A model generated the notes under the pieces. That model saw nothing but the letters and a program-made list of their open reading frames with translations. It was not told where the DNA came from and ran no database searches. Of a stretch of DNA of 15,446 nt, positions 4,846-12,495 are shown in pieces; position 1 is the first letter of the stretch; every line of letters begins with the position of its first letter. Position numbers and translations under genes: made by a program. This stretch comes from an uncultured Oscillospiraceae bacterium (lineage in GTDB: Bacteria > Bacillota_A > Clostridia > Oscillospirales > Oscillospiraceae): assembly GCA_934561335.1 (NCBI GenBank), contig CAKTGD010000020.1:1-15446 (forward strand). Direction: 5' to 3'.

Positions 4846-7203
4846 TTACCGCTCCAGCTGTTCCAGAAACGCCTGAATCTGCGCCACGCCGGCATAGACT
4901 GCGGGCGGATCGCCCGGCACGACAAGGGACGGAGCATGGGTCAGGCCCAGCGCCTGTACCTCATCGATATAGGTCTCGGCGTCCCGCTGCTCAAATGCGA
5001 TACCGGCCTTTTCCAGCATCGGTATGACCGCCCGGCAGTTGGGACAGACGGCGGTGGTATAGAGGCGGCAGTCTGCCGGCGCTTGTGCGCTCACCGGCGG
5101 CGCCTGCTTTTTCCGGGGAGCCGGAGCGCTTGGGGCACTGCCCACCTGATAGGTCTTTCGATCCAGATACTCCTGACTTTTGCCGTCGTTCCAGTTCTGC
5201 ACCGGTCGATAATAGCCGGTGATGCGGCTGTAAACCTCGGTGGTCTTTCCGCAGACCGGGCATATCTTTTGCTCACCCTTCAGATAGCCGTGCTCTGTGC
5301 AGATGGAATAGGTGGGCGACAGCGTGTAATAGGGCAGCTCGTAGTTCTCTGCGATCTTCCGCACCAGCGCGGCGGCTGACTGCCAGCTGGGCAGCTTTTC
5401 ACCCAGGAAGGTGTGGAACACCGTGCCGCTGGTGTAGAGTGTCTGAAGCTTATCCTGCACATCCAGCGCGGAGAACACATCCTCGGTGTAGCCCACGGGC
5501 AGGTGGCTGGAGTTGGTATAGTAGGGCGCTGCGCCCTCGTGGGCGGTGATGATATCGGGATAGCGGGCCTTGTCGTGCTTGGCAAGGCGGTAGGCGGTGG
5601 ACTCCGCCGGGGTGGCCTCCAGGTTATAGAGGTCGCCGTACTGCTCCTGATAGTCGCTGAGCCGCTCGCGCATGTGCTTGAGCACCCGGACGGCAAAATC
5701 CTGCGTCTCCTCGTGGGTCAGGTCCTTGCCGAGCCACTTGGCGTTCAGTCCCGCCTCATTCATACCCACAAGGCCGATGGTGGAGAAGTGATTGTCAAAG
5801 CTGCCCAGATACCGCTTGGTATAGGGGTAAAGCCCCTCTGCCAAAAGCTTTTCCACCGTGGTGCGCTTGATTTTCAGGCTGCGGGCAGCAATGTCCATCA
5901 TCCGGTCCAGCCGTGCGAAGAAGTCTGCCTCATCCTTAGCCAGATAGGCAATGCGGGGCAGGTTGATGGTCACCACGCCCACCGAGCCGGTGGACTCGCC
6001 GCTGCCGAAAAAGCCGCCGCTCTTTTTGCGCAGCTCCCGCAGATCCAGCCGCAGGCGGCAGCACATGGAGCGGACATCGCTGGGCTCCATGTCAGAGTTG
6101 ATGTAGTTGGAGAAGTAGGGTGTACCGTATTTGGCGGTCATCTCGAAAAGGAGGCGGTTATTTTCCGTCTCAGACCAGTCAAAATTCTTTGTAATGGAAT
6201 AAGTGGGGATGGGATACTGGAACCCGCGGCCATTGGCGTCGCCCTCGATCATCACCTCGATAAAAGCCTTGTTGACCATGTCCATCTCCGCCTGACAGTC
6301 GCCGTAGGTAAAGTCCATGGCCTTGCCGCCCACAATGCAGGGCTGCCCGGCAAGGTCGGCGGGAACCGTCCAGTCCAGCGTGATGTTGGAAAATGGTGCC
6401 TGCGTTCCCCAGCGGCTGGGGGTGTTGACTCCGAAAACGAAGCTCTCGATACAGTGCTTGACCTCGTTGTAGCTGAGATGGTCGGTGCGTACAAAGGGGG
6501 CGAGGTAGGTATCGAAGCTGGAGAAGGCCTGCGCGCCTGCCCACTCGTTCTGCATGATGCCAAGGAAGTTCACCATCTGGTTGCACAGCGTGGCCAGGTG
6601 CTTGGCCGGTGCGCTGGTGATCTTTCCGCTCACGCCGCCCAGCCCCTCCTGAATAAGCTGCTTCAGGCTCCAGCCGGCGCAGTAGCCGGTGAGCATGGAT
6701 AGGTCGTGGAGATGGATATCCGCGTTGCGGTGGGCGTCGCCGATCTCGTCATCGTAAATTTCGCTGAGCCAGTAGTTGGCGGTGATGGCGCCGGAGTTGG
6801 ACAGGATCAGTCCGCCGACGGAGTAGGTGACGGTGGAGTTCTCCTTTACACGCCAATCGGAAACCCGCAGATAGTCGTCCACCAGCTTTTTGTAGTCCAG
6901 CACGGTGGAGTGCATTTCTCTCAGCTTTTCCCGGTTTTTCCGATACAGGATATAGGACTTTGCCACGACTGCATACCCGGCTCTTTGCAGCACCGCCTCC
7001 ACACTGTCCTGAATATCCTCCACGCCGATCTCGTTATTCCGGACCTTCCCGCTGTAATCCGCCGTTACCTGCAGCGCAAGAAGCTGGATAATATCCGTGT
7101 TGTAGGGAATTTTAGTTGCGTCAAATGCTTTAGTGATGGCGTTTGCGATGCGGTTCAGGTCGAAATCCGCCCTTCGGCCGTCCCGCTTGATTACCTGATA
7201 CAT
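4846..7203 (-). CDS. nrdD: Anaerobic (class III) ribonucleoside-triphosphate reductase with C-terminal redoxin domain
   Basis: 785 residues. It reduces ribonucleoside triphosphates to deoxy forms using a glycyl radical. An N-terminal ATP-cone (about 1-90, starting MYQVIKRDGRRADF) should give allosteric control. The 10-stranded barrel core follows, with a candidate thiyl-radical cysteine in LTGYCAGW (C174 or so) and adjacent cysteines in SMCCRL (381-382). Near the end come the zinc site, C635-x2-H638 with C648-x2-C651, and the glycyl radical loop SRITGYYRP (G663). After an Ala/Pro-rich linker (about 688-710) there is a glutaredoxin-like domain with CPNC (720-723), probably the built-in reductant. 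The start at 7203 has AAGGAGGAGG in front, right after the nrdG stop. The open frame extends upstream but overlaps nrdG and is not coding. Confidence 0.96.
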   Translation of the reverse strand: MYQVIKRDGRRADFDLNRIANAITKAFDATKIPYNTDIIQLLALQVTADYSGKVRNNEIGVEDIQDSVEAVLQRAGYAVVAKSYILYRKNREKLREMHSTVLDYKKLVDDYLRVSDWRVKENSTVTYSVGGLILSNSGAITANYWLSEIYDDEIGDAHRNADIHLHDLSMLTGYCAGWSLKQLIQEGLGGVSGKITSAPAKHLATLCNQMVNFLGIMQNEWAGAQAFSSFDTYLAPFVRTDHLSYNEVKHCIESFVFGVNTPSRWGTQAPFSNITLDWTVPADLAGQPCIVGGKAMDFTYGDCQAEMDMVNKAFIEVMIEGDANGRGFQYPIPTYSITKNFDWSETENNRLLFEMTAKYGTPYFSNYINSDMEPSDVRSMCCRLRLDLRELRKKSGGFFGSGESTGSVGVVTINLPRIAYLAKDEADFFARLDRMMDIAARSLKIKRTTVEKLLAEGLYPYTKRYLGSFDNHFSTIGLVGMNEAGLNAKWLGKDLTHEETQDFAVRVLKHMRERLSDYQEQYGDLYNLEATPAESTAYRLAKHDKARYPDIITAHEGAAPYYTNSSHLPVGYTEDVFSALDVQDKLQTLYTSGTVFHTFLGEKLPSWQSAAALVRKIAENYELPYYTLSPTYSICTEHGYLKGEQKICPVCGKTTEVYSRITGYYRPVQNWNDGKSQEYLDRKTYQVGSAPSAPAPRKKQAPPVSAQAPADCRLYTTAVCPNCRAVIPMLEKAGIAFEQRDAETYIDEVQALGLTHAPSLVVPGDPPAVYAGVAQIQAFLEQLER

Positions 7204-7216
7204 GTTGGCCTCCTCC

Positions 7217-7909
7217 TTAAATACCGCGCAGCTGTGTGTTTGGAATATGGGAAAGAACGGCTTGCCGCAGCCGTAATAGCTCTTCGTATGTATGGGGCTG
7301 TACGCCGCCGGAAACAAGATCCCCCGTATCTGCAAACGCCTGAAGGAAATACCGCTTCGCCCCCTTGAGCCAGCGGCCGATCGCCTCCATCTCCCGCGGG
7401 GTATGCAGGGGCTTACAGACGGTTGTCCGGAATTCATACTCCGTTGTACCCTCCAGCAGCAGTGCGGCGCTTTCCTGCACCTGCGGCAGAACCGCCACGC
7501 CGCCGCAGCTTTCCGTATAGCGTTCCGGGGCGTTCTTGACATCCATCGCCACATAGTCCAGCGCGCCATCGCGCAGGAGTGCGCGCAGCAGCCGGGGATT
7601 TGTGCCGTTGGTGTCCAGCTTCACGGCGTAGCCGAGGCGGCGGATGCTTTGAATGAATGGGGAAAGCTCCGGTTGGAGCGTCGGCTCGCCGCCGGTAAGA
7701 CACACGCCGTCCAGCTTGCCTCGCCGCTGCGCCAGAAAGTCCAGCACCTCAGCCTCGGAGAGAGGCTGTGCCTCTCTCCGCTCCGGCAGCACCAGAGTGG
7801 GATTGTGGCAATAGGGGCAGCGGAGATTGCATCCGGACAGGAACACCGTGCAGGCCACCTTGCCGGGATAGTCCAGCAGCGTCAGCTTTTGTATTCCGGC
7901 AATGCGCAT
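7217..7909 (-). CDS. nrdG: Anaerobic ribonucleoside-triphosphate reductase activating protein (radical SAM)
   Basis: 230 residues, with the radical SAM cluster motif C27-x3-C31-x2-C34 in SGCNLRCPYCHN and the SAM-contact GGEP at 73-76. It uses a [4Fe-4S] cluster and S-adenosylmethionine to install the glycyl radical on NrdD. At 230 residues it is longer than the short E. coli type and resembles the NrdG2-like activases. The ATG at 7909 has AAGGAGG 9 nt upstream. The gene precedes nrdD with 13 nt between them, and the nrdD ribosome site begins at the nrdG stop, so expression is coupled. It is driven by the promoter at 7949-7977. Confidence 0.96.
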   Translation of the reverse strand: MRIAGIQKLTLLDYPGKVACTVFLSGCNLRCPYCHNPTLVLPERREAQPLSEAEVLDFLAQRRGKLDGVCLTGGEPTLQPELSPFIQSIRRLGYAVKLDTNGTNPRLLRALLRDGALDYVAMDVKNAPERYTESCGGVAVLPQVQESAALLLEGTTEYEFRTTVCKPLHTPREMEAIGRWLKGAKRYFLQAFADTGDLVSGGVQPHTYEELLRLRQAVLSHIPNTQLRGI

Positions 7910-7948
7910 GGCGGTGTTCCTCCTTGAAAAAATCCGTGCAGTACGTTA

Positions 7949-7977
7949 AGTATACTGGATATTGTGGTGCATGTCAA
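7949..7977 (-). promoter_or_regulatory. SigA-type promoter of nrdGD
   Basis: On the minus strand TTGACA (7972-7977) is followed after 17 nt by TATACT (7949-7954), one base off consensus. The predicted start is near 7942, giving a leader of about 33 nt before nrdG. Confidence 0.88.
7952..7967. promoter_or_regulatory. NrdR-box-like site overlapping the nrdGD -10 region
   Basis: ATACTGGATATTGTGG matches 12 of 16 positions of the NrdR box consensus as I remember it (ACACWATATATWGTGT). It covers the -10 box and part of the spacer, a repressing position. Confidence 0.65.
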
Positions 7978-7984
7978 TATGTGA

Positions 7985-8000
7985 ATACAATATCTTGCAT
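7985..8000. promoter_or_regulatory. Second NrdR-box-like site upstream of the nrdGD -35
   Basis: ATACAATATCTTGCAT matches 12 of 16 of the same consensus, with the core CAATATCTTG nearly perfect. It starts 33 bp from the first box, about three helical turns, the paired layout usual for NrdR. The rest of 8001-8122 holds only weak short hairpins and no gene that I can support. Confidence 0.65.
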
Positions 8001-8122
8001 ATAGTTTTCGTGCAAACCCATATAGAGGCCGCTATTCAAAAGGAAGCTCTGCGTCTCTTGAGACAAAGAGAACGGGCGCAGGGAAATGAACCTGCGTCAT
8101 CGCGGCAGAGGCAAAAATACGC

Positions 8123-8155
8123 AAAAAAAGAGGGCGGACGACTGCGCGTCCGCCC
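8123..8155 (-). terminator. Intrinsic terminator of the spoIIE unit
   Basis: A 9-bp GC stem (8132-8140 with 8147-8155) has a 6-nt loop. On the minus strand it is followed by TCTTTTTTT, from the A7 run at 8123-8129. It lies about 45 nt after the 88-aa gene. Confidence 0.85.
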
Positions 8156-8198
8156 CAAATAAAATGAGGAGAAAATGTGAAAAGAAAGTCGCCAAGCA

Positions 8199-8465
8199 TT
8201 ACAGCAGCGCCACCATGGCCCAGATCACGCCGATCACGGCGCTGCCCGTGGCCATCCACAGCGGCGGCGTCATGTGAAACCCCCGCTGCGGCGCACCGTG
8301 GGTGCGGGTATAGCTTTTGGCCACGCGTACAGCCTGATCCACCAGCTGCTGCTGGCTGATCCCTGCGCCGTCGCCGCTGAGAATGAAGATTGCCTGTTCA
8401 AAGATCTGGGGGTCGGGGCTGTCCACCACAATCACCCGCCGGGAAACGCCTTTTACCAAAACCAT
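8199..8465 (-). CDS. Small tail-anchored protein downstream of spoIIE, unknown
   Basis: 88 residues with a soluble N-terminal part beginning MVLVKGVSRRVIVVDSPDP, a QQQLVDQAVRVAKSYTR helix (38-54) and one C-terminal transmembrane helix (about 69-88) ending the protein, so a tail anchor is likely. I recall similar short proteins next to spoIIE in Oscillospiraceae, but no function is known to me. AAGGAGG lies only 2 nt before the ATG at 8465, too close for normal use. A TTG at 8459 would have an 8-nt spacing, and a GTG at 8492 extends the frame without a ribosome site. The gene follows spoIIE by about 60 nt and precedes a terminator, so it is probably co-transcribed with spoIIE. Confidence 0.7.
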   Translation of the reverse strand: MVLVKGVSRRVIVVDSPDPQIFEQAIFILSGDGAGISQQQLVDQAVRVAKSYTRTHGAPQRGFHMTPPLWMATGSAVIGVIWAMVALL

Positions 8466-8526
8466 GCCCTCCTTACACTGCCGGGATATCACCTGATGGG
8501 AAGAGTATGTCCCGGCACGGCGGGGC

Positions 8527-10509
8527 TTATACGCGGCGCGGTCTACTTTCTTCTGTTTTTTCCAGACGCAGCACCAGCGCGGCGCAGTCGTCCTGCAAGC
8601 CGCCGTGACAGCGAGATTCGGCCAGGATCATCTGGGCCAGCTCCCGGCTGTCGCCGCCCGGCCAGCGTTCCAGCAGTGTGCGCAGCCATGTATCGCCGTC
8701 GCCGCCGGTAATGCCGTCGCTGACCATAACCAGCACATTGCCTGCCTCCAGCGAAAGTCCGGTGGCCTCCGGCGGCTGGCGGGCATCCTGCAATCCCGCA
8801 GGCAGGCTGCCGCCGTCCAGCCGCGATACCGCGCCGTCTTTTTTTACATAGGAGGGCGCCGCGCCGTATTTATACAGCGTGGCCCCGCCGGTAGCGCGGT
8901 CCAGCGCCAGCAGATCGATGGTGGTAAAGGCGCCGCCCTCCTGACAGCGCAGCGTCAGGGCGGTATTGATGGTTTTCAGCGCCGGGCGGGGGCGGATTCC
9001 CGCCTTGAGAAAGCTGCGCAGCAGCCGCACGGTCATGGCGCTTTCAGCGTGGGCCGCCGCGCCGCTGCCCATACCGTCCGAGAGCAGCATATACAGGGTG
9101 TTCCCGGCGGTAAACACGGCCAGCTGGTCGCCGCAGACCGTTTCCCCCTCCTTGGGCCGCAGCATCGTGCCGACCCGGCACCGCAGGATCGGCACGGCTG
9201 CCTCCTCTGTCGGCACGCTGTCGCCAAGGGCCTCGCCCAGATGTTCATACTGTACCTCAGCCAGCTCCCGTATGTCCTCCAGCCTGGCCCGGTACTGCCG
9301 CCGCAGACGGAAGGCATACAGCTCCGCGTTGACAGCTGCCAGCAGTTGAGGAAAGTGGAGACAGCGGCTGGTGAAAAACAGGGAGAAATCCTCCGCCTCC
9401 GCCCTTCCTCGCCGCAGCATGGGGCCGCAGGCATCGTTGAAAGCGCCGTAGGTCTGGTTGTACTCCGTCTGCCAGCAGCGGGTGACCAACAGGCATTTCC
9501 GGCACACCTGCTCCGCCGCCCGGTCAAAGATCACGGCGGGATTCTCCCCCTTTTCCGTGGGCCGTGTGCGGAACATGGCGTCATACAGCTGCCGGAATGC
9601 TGCCGCGCCCTTCCACACGGCGGCATTGGCCGCCATGGCCGGAACGGCCTGCGGCGTTGTCTCTTCGCCGGGAAGCCATTGCCGCCCCACCAGCAGATAG
9701 GCTGCCGCGCCGGAGGCGATTTCGTACAGCACCATCCACGGCCGGTCAACATCCAGCGCCAGCGCCGCCAGCATCCCGGCCAGCGTGAAGGCGGCGGCCT
9801 GCACCGGCCGCCGTGCCCGCCGCAGTAGAGACGCGGCCAGTGCGCCGCTGCCGCATACCGCCGCTGCCAGCAGCCGGGGAGACGGCCGGGCCAGATCGGC
9901 GCACAGTCCCACGCCGCACGCCAGCGCCGCAGCCGTGCCGGGGGAGAGGGAGACGCCGCACACCAGCGCCAGCCATGCCGTTACCACGCCGCCGGGGGAA
10001 AAGCCCGCCAGCTCTACACGGGACAGCGCCGCAGCCGCCGCGGAAAAAACAGCCAGCAGCCGAACCCTGCGCTGCTGGTGGCCCATGGCCCACGCAACGG
10101 CGGCGGCAATGGCGGCACACAGCGCGCACAGCGCCCATTCGGCAATGCCGCGGCCCGCCAGATACACCGTTTGTACCGCGAAAAGGCTGAGCGCTGCCAG
10201 CAGCGGGGCAAAGCACCGCCGCCGGTACAGCGCCGTGTCGCAAAAGGCCAGATTCACGGCAAAGGCCAGCACGGCGGAAGCGGCAAAGCGCAGCCCCGTT
10301 TGAAAGTTAAAGAATACCAGCGCGCCGGCCACGGCGCCCAGCAGCGCCCACACCCCCTGTCCGTGGCCGCCTGCGGCCGCCGCGGCGGCAATCCCCCACG
10401 GCCCGTACAGAGCGGCGGTGTGGGCCGCGCTGAGCAAAAAAGTGACAGTGCACCACCAAGCAGAGCGCTTCCACGCGGAGCGCCCGTCCCCTGCGGATGG
10501 CCCTTTCAT
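8527..10509 (-). CDS. spoIIE: Stage II sporulation protein E (PP2C-type serine phosphatase)
   Basis: 660 residues, shorter than the 827 of Bacillus subtilis. In sporulating Firmicutes SpoIIE dephosphorylates the anti-anti-sigma factor SpoIIAA to release SigF in the forespore, and helps polar septation through FtsZ. Here the N-terminal part (about 16-278) is many hydrophobic helices. The central region carries the cysteine cluster VCRKCLLVTRCW (335-346), and the PP2C domain fills about 440-652 with GD (460-461), SDGMGSG (477-483), SDGI (597-600) and a DD pair (640-641) as metal ligands. The ATG at 10509 has GGGGAGG 8 nt upstream; earlier in-frame starts lack one. The missing length falls mainly in the central regulatory region. 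Codon use is very GC-rich, with many Ala and Arg. Confidence 0.95.
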   Translation of the reverse strand: MKGPSAGDGRSAWKRSAWWCTVTFLLSAAHTAALYGPWGIAAAAAAGGHGQGVWALLGAVAGALVFFNFQTGLRFAASAVLAFAVNLAFCDTALYRRRCFAPLLAALSLFAVQTVYLAGRGIAEWALCALCAAIAAAVAWAMGHQQRRVRLLAVFSAAAAALSRVELAGFSPGGVVTAWLALVCGVSLSPGTAAALACGVGLCADLARPSPRLLAAAVCGSGALAASLLRRARRPVQAAAFTLAGMLAALALDVDRPWMVLYEIASGAAAYLLVGRQWLPGEETTPQAVPAMAANAAVWKGAAAFRQLYDAMFRTRPTEKGENPAVIFDRAAEQVCRKCLLVTRCWQTEYNQTYGAFNDACGPMLRRGRAEAEDFSLFFTSRCLHFPQLLAAVNAELYAFRLRRQYRARLEDIRELAEVQYEHLGEALGDSVPTEEAAVPILRCRVGTMLRPKEGETVCGDQLAVFTAGNTLYMLLSDGMGSGAAAHAESAMTVRLLRSFLKAGIRPRPALKTINTALTLRCQEGGAFTTIDLLALDRATGGATLYKYGAAPSYVKKDGAVSRLDGGSLPAGLQDARQPPEATGLSLEAGNVLVMVSDGITGGDGDTWLRTLLERWPGGDSRELAQMILAESRCHGGLQDDCAALVLRLEKTEESRPRRV

Positions 10510-10558
10510 TCGTTCATCCTCCCCTATCCCCTGCGCACAGGGCGGTTTTATACGCTCT

Positions 10559-10590
10559 ATTGTACGGGAAATGGTCTGCATTTTTCGTCG
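10559..10590 (-). promoter_or_regulatory. Candidate Spo0A-dependent promoter of spoIIE
   Basis: On the minus strand TACAAT (10559-10564) lies about 50 nt before the spoIIE start but has no good -35 at 17 nt. At the -35 position, 19 nt upstream of it, lies CGACGAA (10584-10590), one base off the 0A-box core TGNCGAA. This recalls the B. subtilis spoIIE promoter, where bound Spo0A replaces a proper -35 contact. A single degenerate box is weak evidence. Confidence 0.4.
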
Positions 10591-10636
10591 GGAAATAAAA
10601 GGCTTTCCGCTTTTCGGAAAAATCTCGGCTGAACAG

Positions 10637-10670
10637 AAAAGCAGCGCCCCATACAGGGGACGCTGCTTTT
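10637..10670. terminator. Intrinsic terminator after ribF
   Basis: A 10-bp stem (10637-10646 with 10661-10670) is extended by CCCC/GGGG with one bulged A and a 5-nt loop. The stem starts and ends in A4/T4, so it could act on both strands. On the minus strand it closes the infB-ribF cluster before spoIIE. A second inverted repeat, TTTCCG-CTTTT-CGGAAA, lies at 10604-10620. Confidence 0.75.
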
Positions 10671-10696
10671 AAATTAAGTGATGTAAGCGAAAGGGC

Positions 10697-11602
10697 TTAT
10701 GCCTCGCCTGTTTCCCGGAAATAGGCCCGGGTCTGGGCAACATTTTTCTCCACTTCCTCTTTCAGTGCCTGCGCCGTTTCAAACTTCCGCTCCTCACGCA
10801 GGCGGCGGCAGAACTCCAGCCGGATCCGCTTGCCGTACAGATCGCCCTCGAAATCCAGCAAAAAGGTTTCGATCGATACATCGGTGCTGTCGCTGACAGT
10901 GGGGCGGGTACCCACATTGGTCACGCCGGCGTAGCTGCTGCCGTCCGGCAGGTACACGCGGGTGATGTAGACGCCCTTTTCCGGCACCAGCACCCGGTCG
11001 GGCACTGTGAAGTTGATGGTGGGGATACCGATGGTGCGGCCAAAGCGGAAGCCGTGGCTTACCGTCTGGCTGAGGCAGTGGCGGTGGCCCAGAAATTCAG
11101 CGGCCCGCTCCAACTGCCCCTCCTTCACCAGCTGGCGGATGTAGGTGGAGCTGACGGTGATGCCATCGTATTCCACCTTGGGGATAATGTCGCAGCCCAA
11201 TCCCAGCTGGCGGCATTTTTCCTGCAAAAGCTGGGGATTTCCGGCATTTTTATACCCGAAATGATAGTCGTGTCCCGCCACCAGATGCACGGCCCCGTGG
11301 CGTTTGACCAGCAGCTCGGTGATAAAATCCTGCCATGGCATGGTCATCATGGCATGGTCAAAGGGGGCCATAATGACCTGCTCGATACCGTACAGCCGCT
11401 CCATCAGCTCCTGCCGCTCCTGCGCGGAGTTGATGAGAGGGACCGGCGTTCCCGTGACCACCTCCTTGGGCGGACGGTCAAAGGTAAAGGCGGTGGGCAC
11501 GGCCCCACGTTGGCGGGCGACCTCCACGGTACGGCGCAGTAGCGCTCCGTGGCCCCGGTGCACACCGTCGAAAAATCCCAGTGCAATCACAGAAGGCTTC
11601 AT
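10697..11602 (-). CDS. ribF: Bifunctional riboflavin kinase / FAD synthetase
   Basis: 301 residues, the normal length. It phosphorylates riboflavin to FMN and adenylylates FMN to FAD. The N-terminal nucleotidyltransferase domain shows GFFDGVHRGH (9-18, with the HxGH motif) and VSSTYIRQ (150-157). The C-terminal kinase domain shows FGRTIGIPTINF (187-198) and VTNVGTRPT (227-235). The ATG at 11602 has GGAG 8 nt upstream and lies 3 nt after the truB stop, so this is the last gene of the infB cluster. It lacks the first ~15 residues found in many RibF proteins, starting almost at the catalytic loop. Confidence 0.96.
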   Translation of the reverse strand: MKPSVIALGFFDGVHRGHGALLRRTVEVARQRGAVPTAFTFDRPPKEVVTGTPVPLINSAQERQELMERLYGIEQVIMAPFDHAMMTMPWQDFITELLVKRHGAVHLVAGHDYHFGYKNAGNPQLLQEKCRQLGLGCDIIPKVEYDGITVSSTYIRQLVKEGQLERAAEFLGHRHCLSQTVSHGFRFGRTIGIPTINFTVPDRVLVPEKGVYITRVYLPDGSSYAGVTNVGTRPTVSDSTDVSIETFLLDFEGDLYGKRIRLEFCRRLREERKFETAQALKEEVEKNVAQTRAYFRETGEA

Positions 11603-11605
11603 AGT

Positions 11606-12475
11606 TTACGCTCCAAAAAAATTCTTGACGGACGTCATCTGTCCGTTTTCCAGTCGGCTGAGGCACAGAAAATCGCCCTCCATGCCGTAAATACGGTAAA
11701 GTCCGTCCTGGTGCGGCGTCCTCACGGTAAAGGGATTACCGTTGCGGCACAGCTGCTCTGCGCGGGGATGGGTGATGGGAAAGGCCGGATATTGGCGGAA
11801 CAGGGTATCCACCGGCCGCAGCAGCGCCTCGCCCTGCGCCTGCACCTCTTCCATGGTACGGCTCTCCTCCAGCGTATAGCCTGCCGCCATGGTGCGCCGC
11901 AGGGCGGCCATGCAGCCGCCGCAGCCCAGAAGCTGCCCGATATCATGGCACAGCGTGCGGACATAGGTGCCCTTGGAGCACCGGATCCGCAGGGTAAAAT
12001 CGGTGGCAGACAGCTGCTCGCCCAGCGCCAGCTCATAAATGGTGACGGGCCGGGGCTGACGCGCGATCTCCTTGCCCTGCCGGGCCAGATCGTACAGCTT
12101 TTGCCCGCCGATCTTGATGGCGGAGTACATGGGGGGGAGCTGCTCGATCTGTCCGGTGAACCGGGGCAGCGCCGCCGCCAGCTCCTGCGCTGTAACGGCC
12201 ACGGGACGCTCCTCCAGCGTGCGGCCGGAGGTATCCTGCGTGTCGGTGACAGTGCCCAGACGCAGCGTGGCCAGATATTCCTTTTCCCCGCTTTCGGCAA
12301 AGGAGACGGCCCGCGTGGCCTGGCCCACAAACACCGGCAGCACGCCGGTGGCCATCGGGTCCAGTGTTCCCGCGTGGCCTACCTTTTTCGTCTTTAATAT
12401 GCCCCGCAGCTTGGCGCAGACATCCATGCTGGTCCAATCCGCAGGCTTGTCGATGATGATGATTCCGTTGGCCAT
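11606..12475 (-). CDS. truB: tRNA pseudouridine(55) synthase
   Basis: 289 residues. It isomerises U55 in the T-loop of tRNAs. MANGIIIIDKPADWTS is the usual N-terminus, and HAGTLDPMATGVL (34-46) holds the catalytic aspartate D39. Further on, YSAIKIGGQKLYDLAR and CSKGTYVRTLCHDIG are family landmarks, with a short C-terminal RNA-binding part. The ATG at 12475 has AAAGGAG 5 nt upstream. The open frame extends further but only across the preceding gene. It lies 20 nt after the DHH gene and 3 nt before ribF. Confidence 0.96.
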   Translation of the reverse strand: MANGIIIIDKPADWTSMDVCAKLRGILKTKKVGHAGTLDPMATGVLPVFVGQATRAVSFAESGEKEYLATLRLGTVTDTQDTSGRTLEERPVAVTAQELAAALPRFTGQIEQLPPMYSAIKIGGQKLYDLARQGKEIARQPRPVTIYELALGEQLSATDFTLRIRCSKGTYVRTLCHDIGQLLGCGGCMAALRRTMAAGYTLEESRTMEEVQAQGEALLRPVDTLFRQYPAFPITHPRAEQLCRNGNPFTVRTPHQDGLYRIYGMEGDFLCLSRLENGQMTSVKNFFGA

Positions 12476-12495
12476 GGCGGCTCCTTTCCCCTGAA

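Noticed and set aside
5413..6702. Long plus-strand open frame opposite nrdD
   Set aside because: It is antisense to the well-supported nrdD; its translation has no recognisable family and its openness follows from nrdD codon bias.
7972..8000. FNR- or Rex-type site at the nrdGD promoter
   Set aside because: I looked for TTGAT-N4-ATCAA or TTGTGAN6TCACAA patterns and found no good match; NrdR boxes explain the region better.
7962..8162. Short plus-strand frame upstream of nrdG
   Set aside because: It covers the nrdGD promoter and a terminator hairpin, is strongly charged near its end, and has no ribosome site.
8605..9828. Long plus-strand open frame opposite spoIIE
   Set aside because: It is an antisense shadow in very GC-rich DNA, rich in Gln, Arg, Ala and Gly with no domain pattern; spoIIE on the other strand has clear PP2C motifs.
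11549..12397. Long plus-strand open frame opposite ribF and truB
   Set aside because: It overlaps two confident genes antisense and lacks a ribosome site or family pattern.
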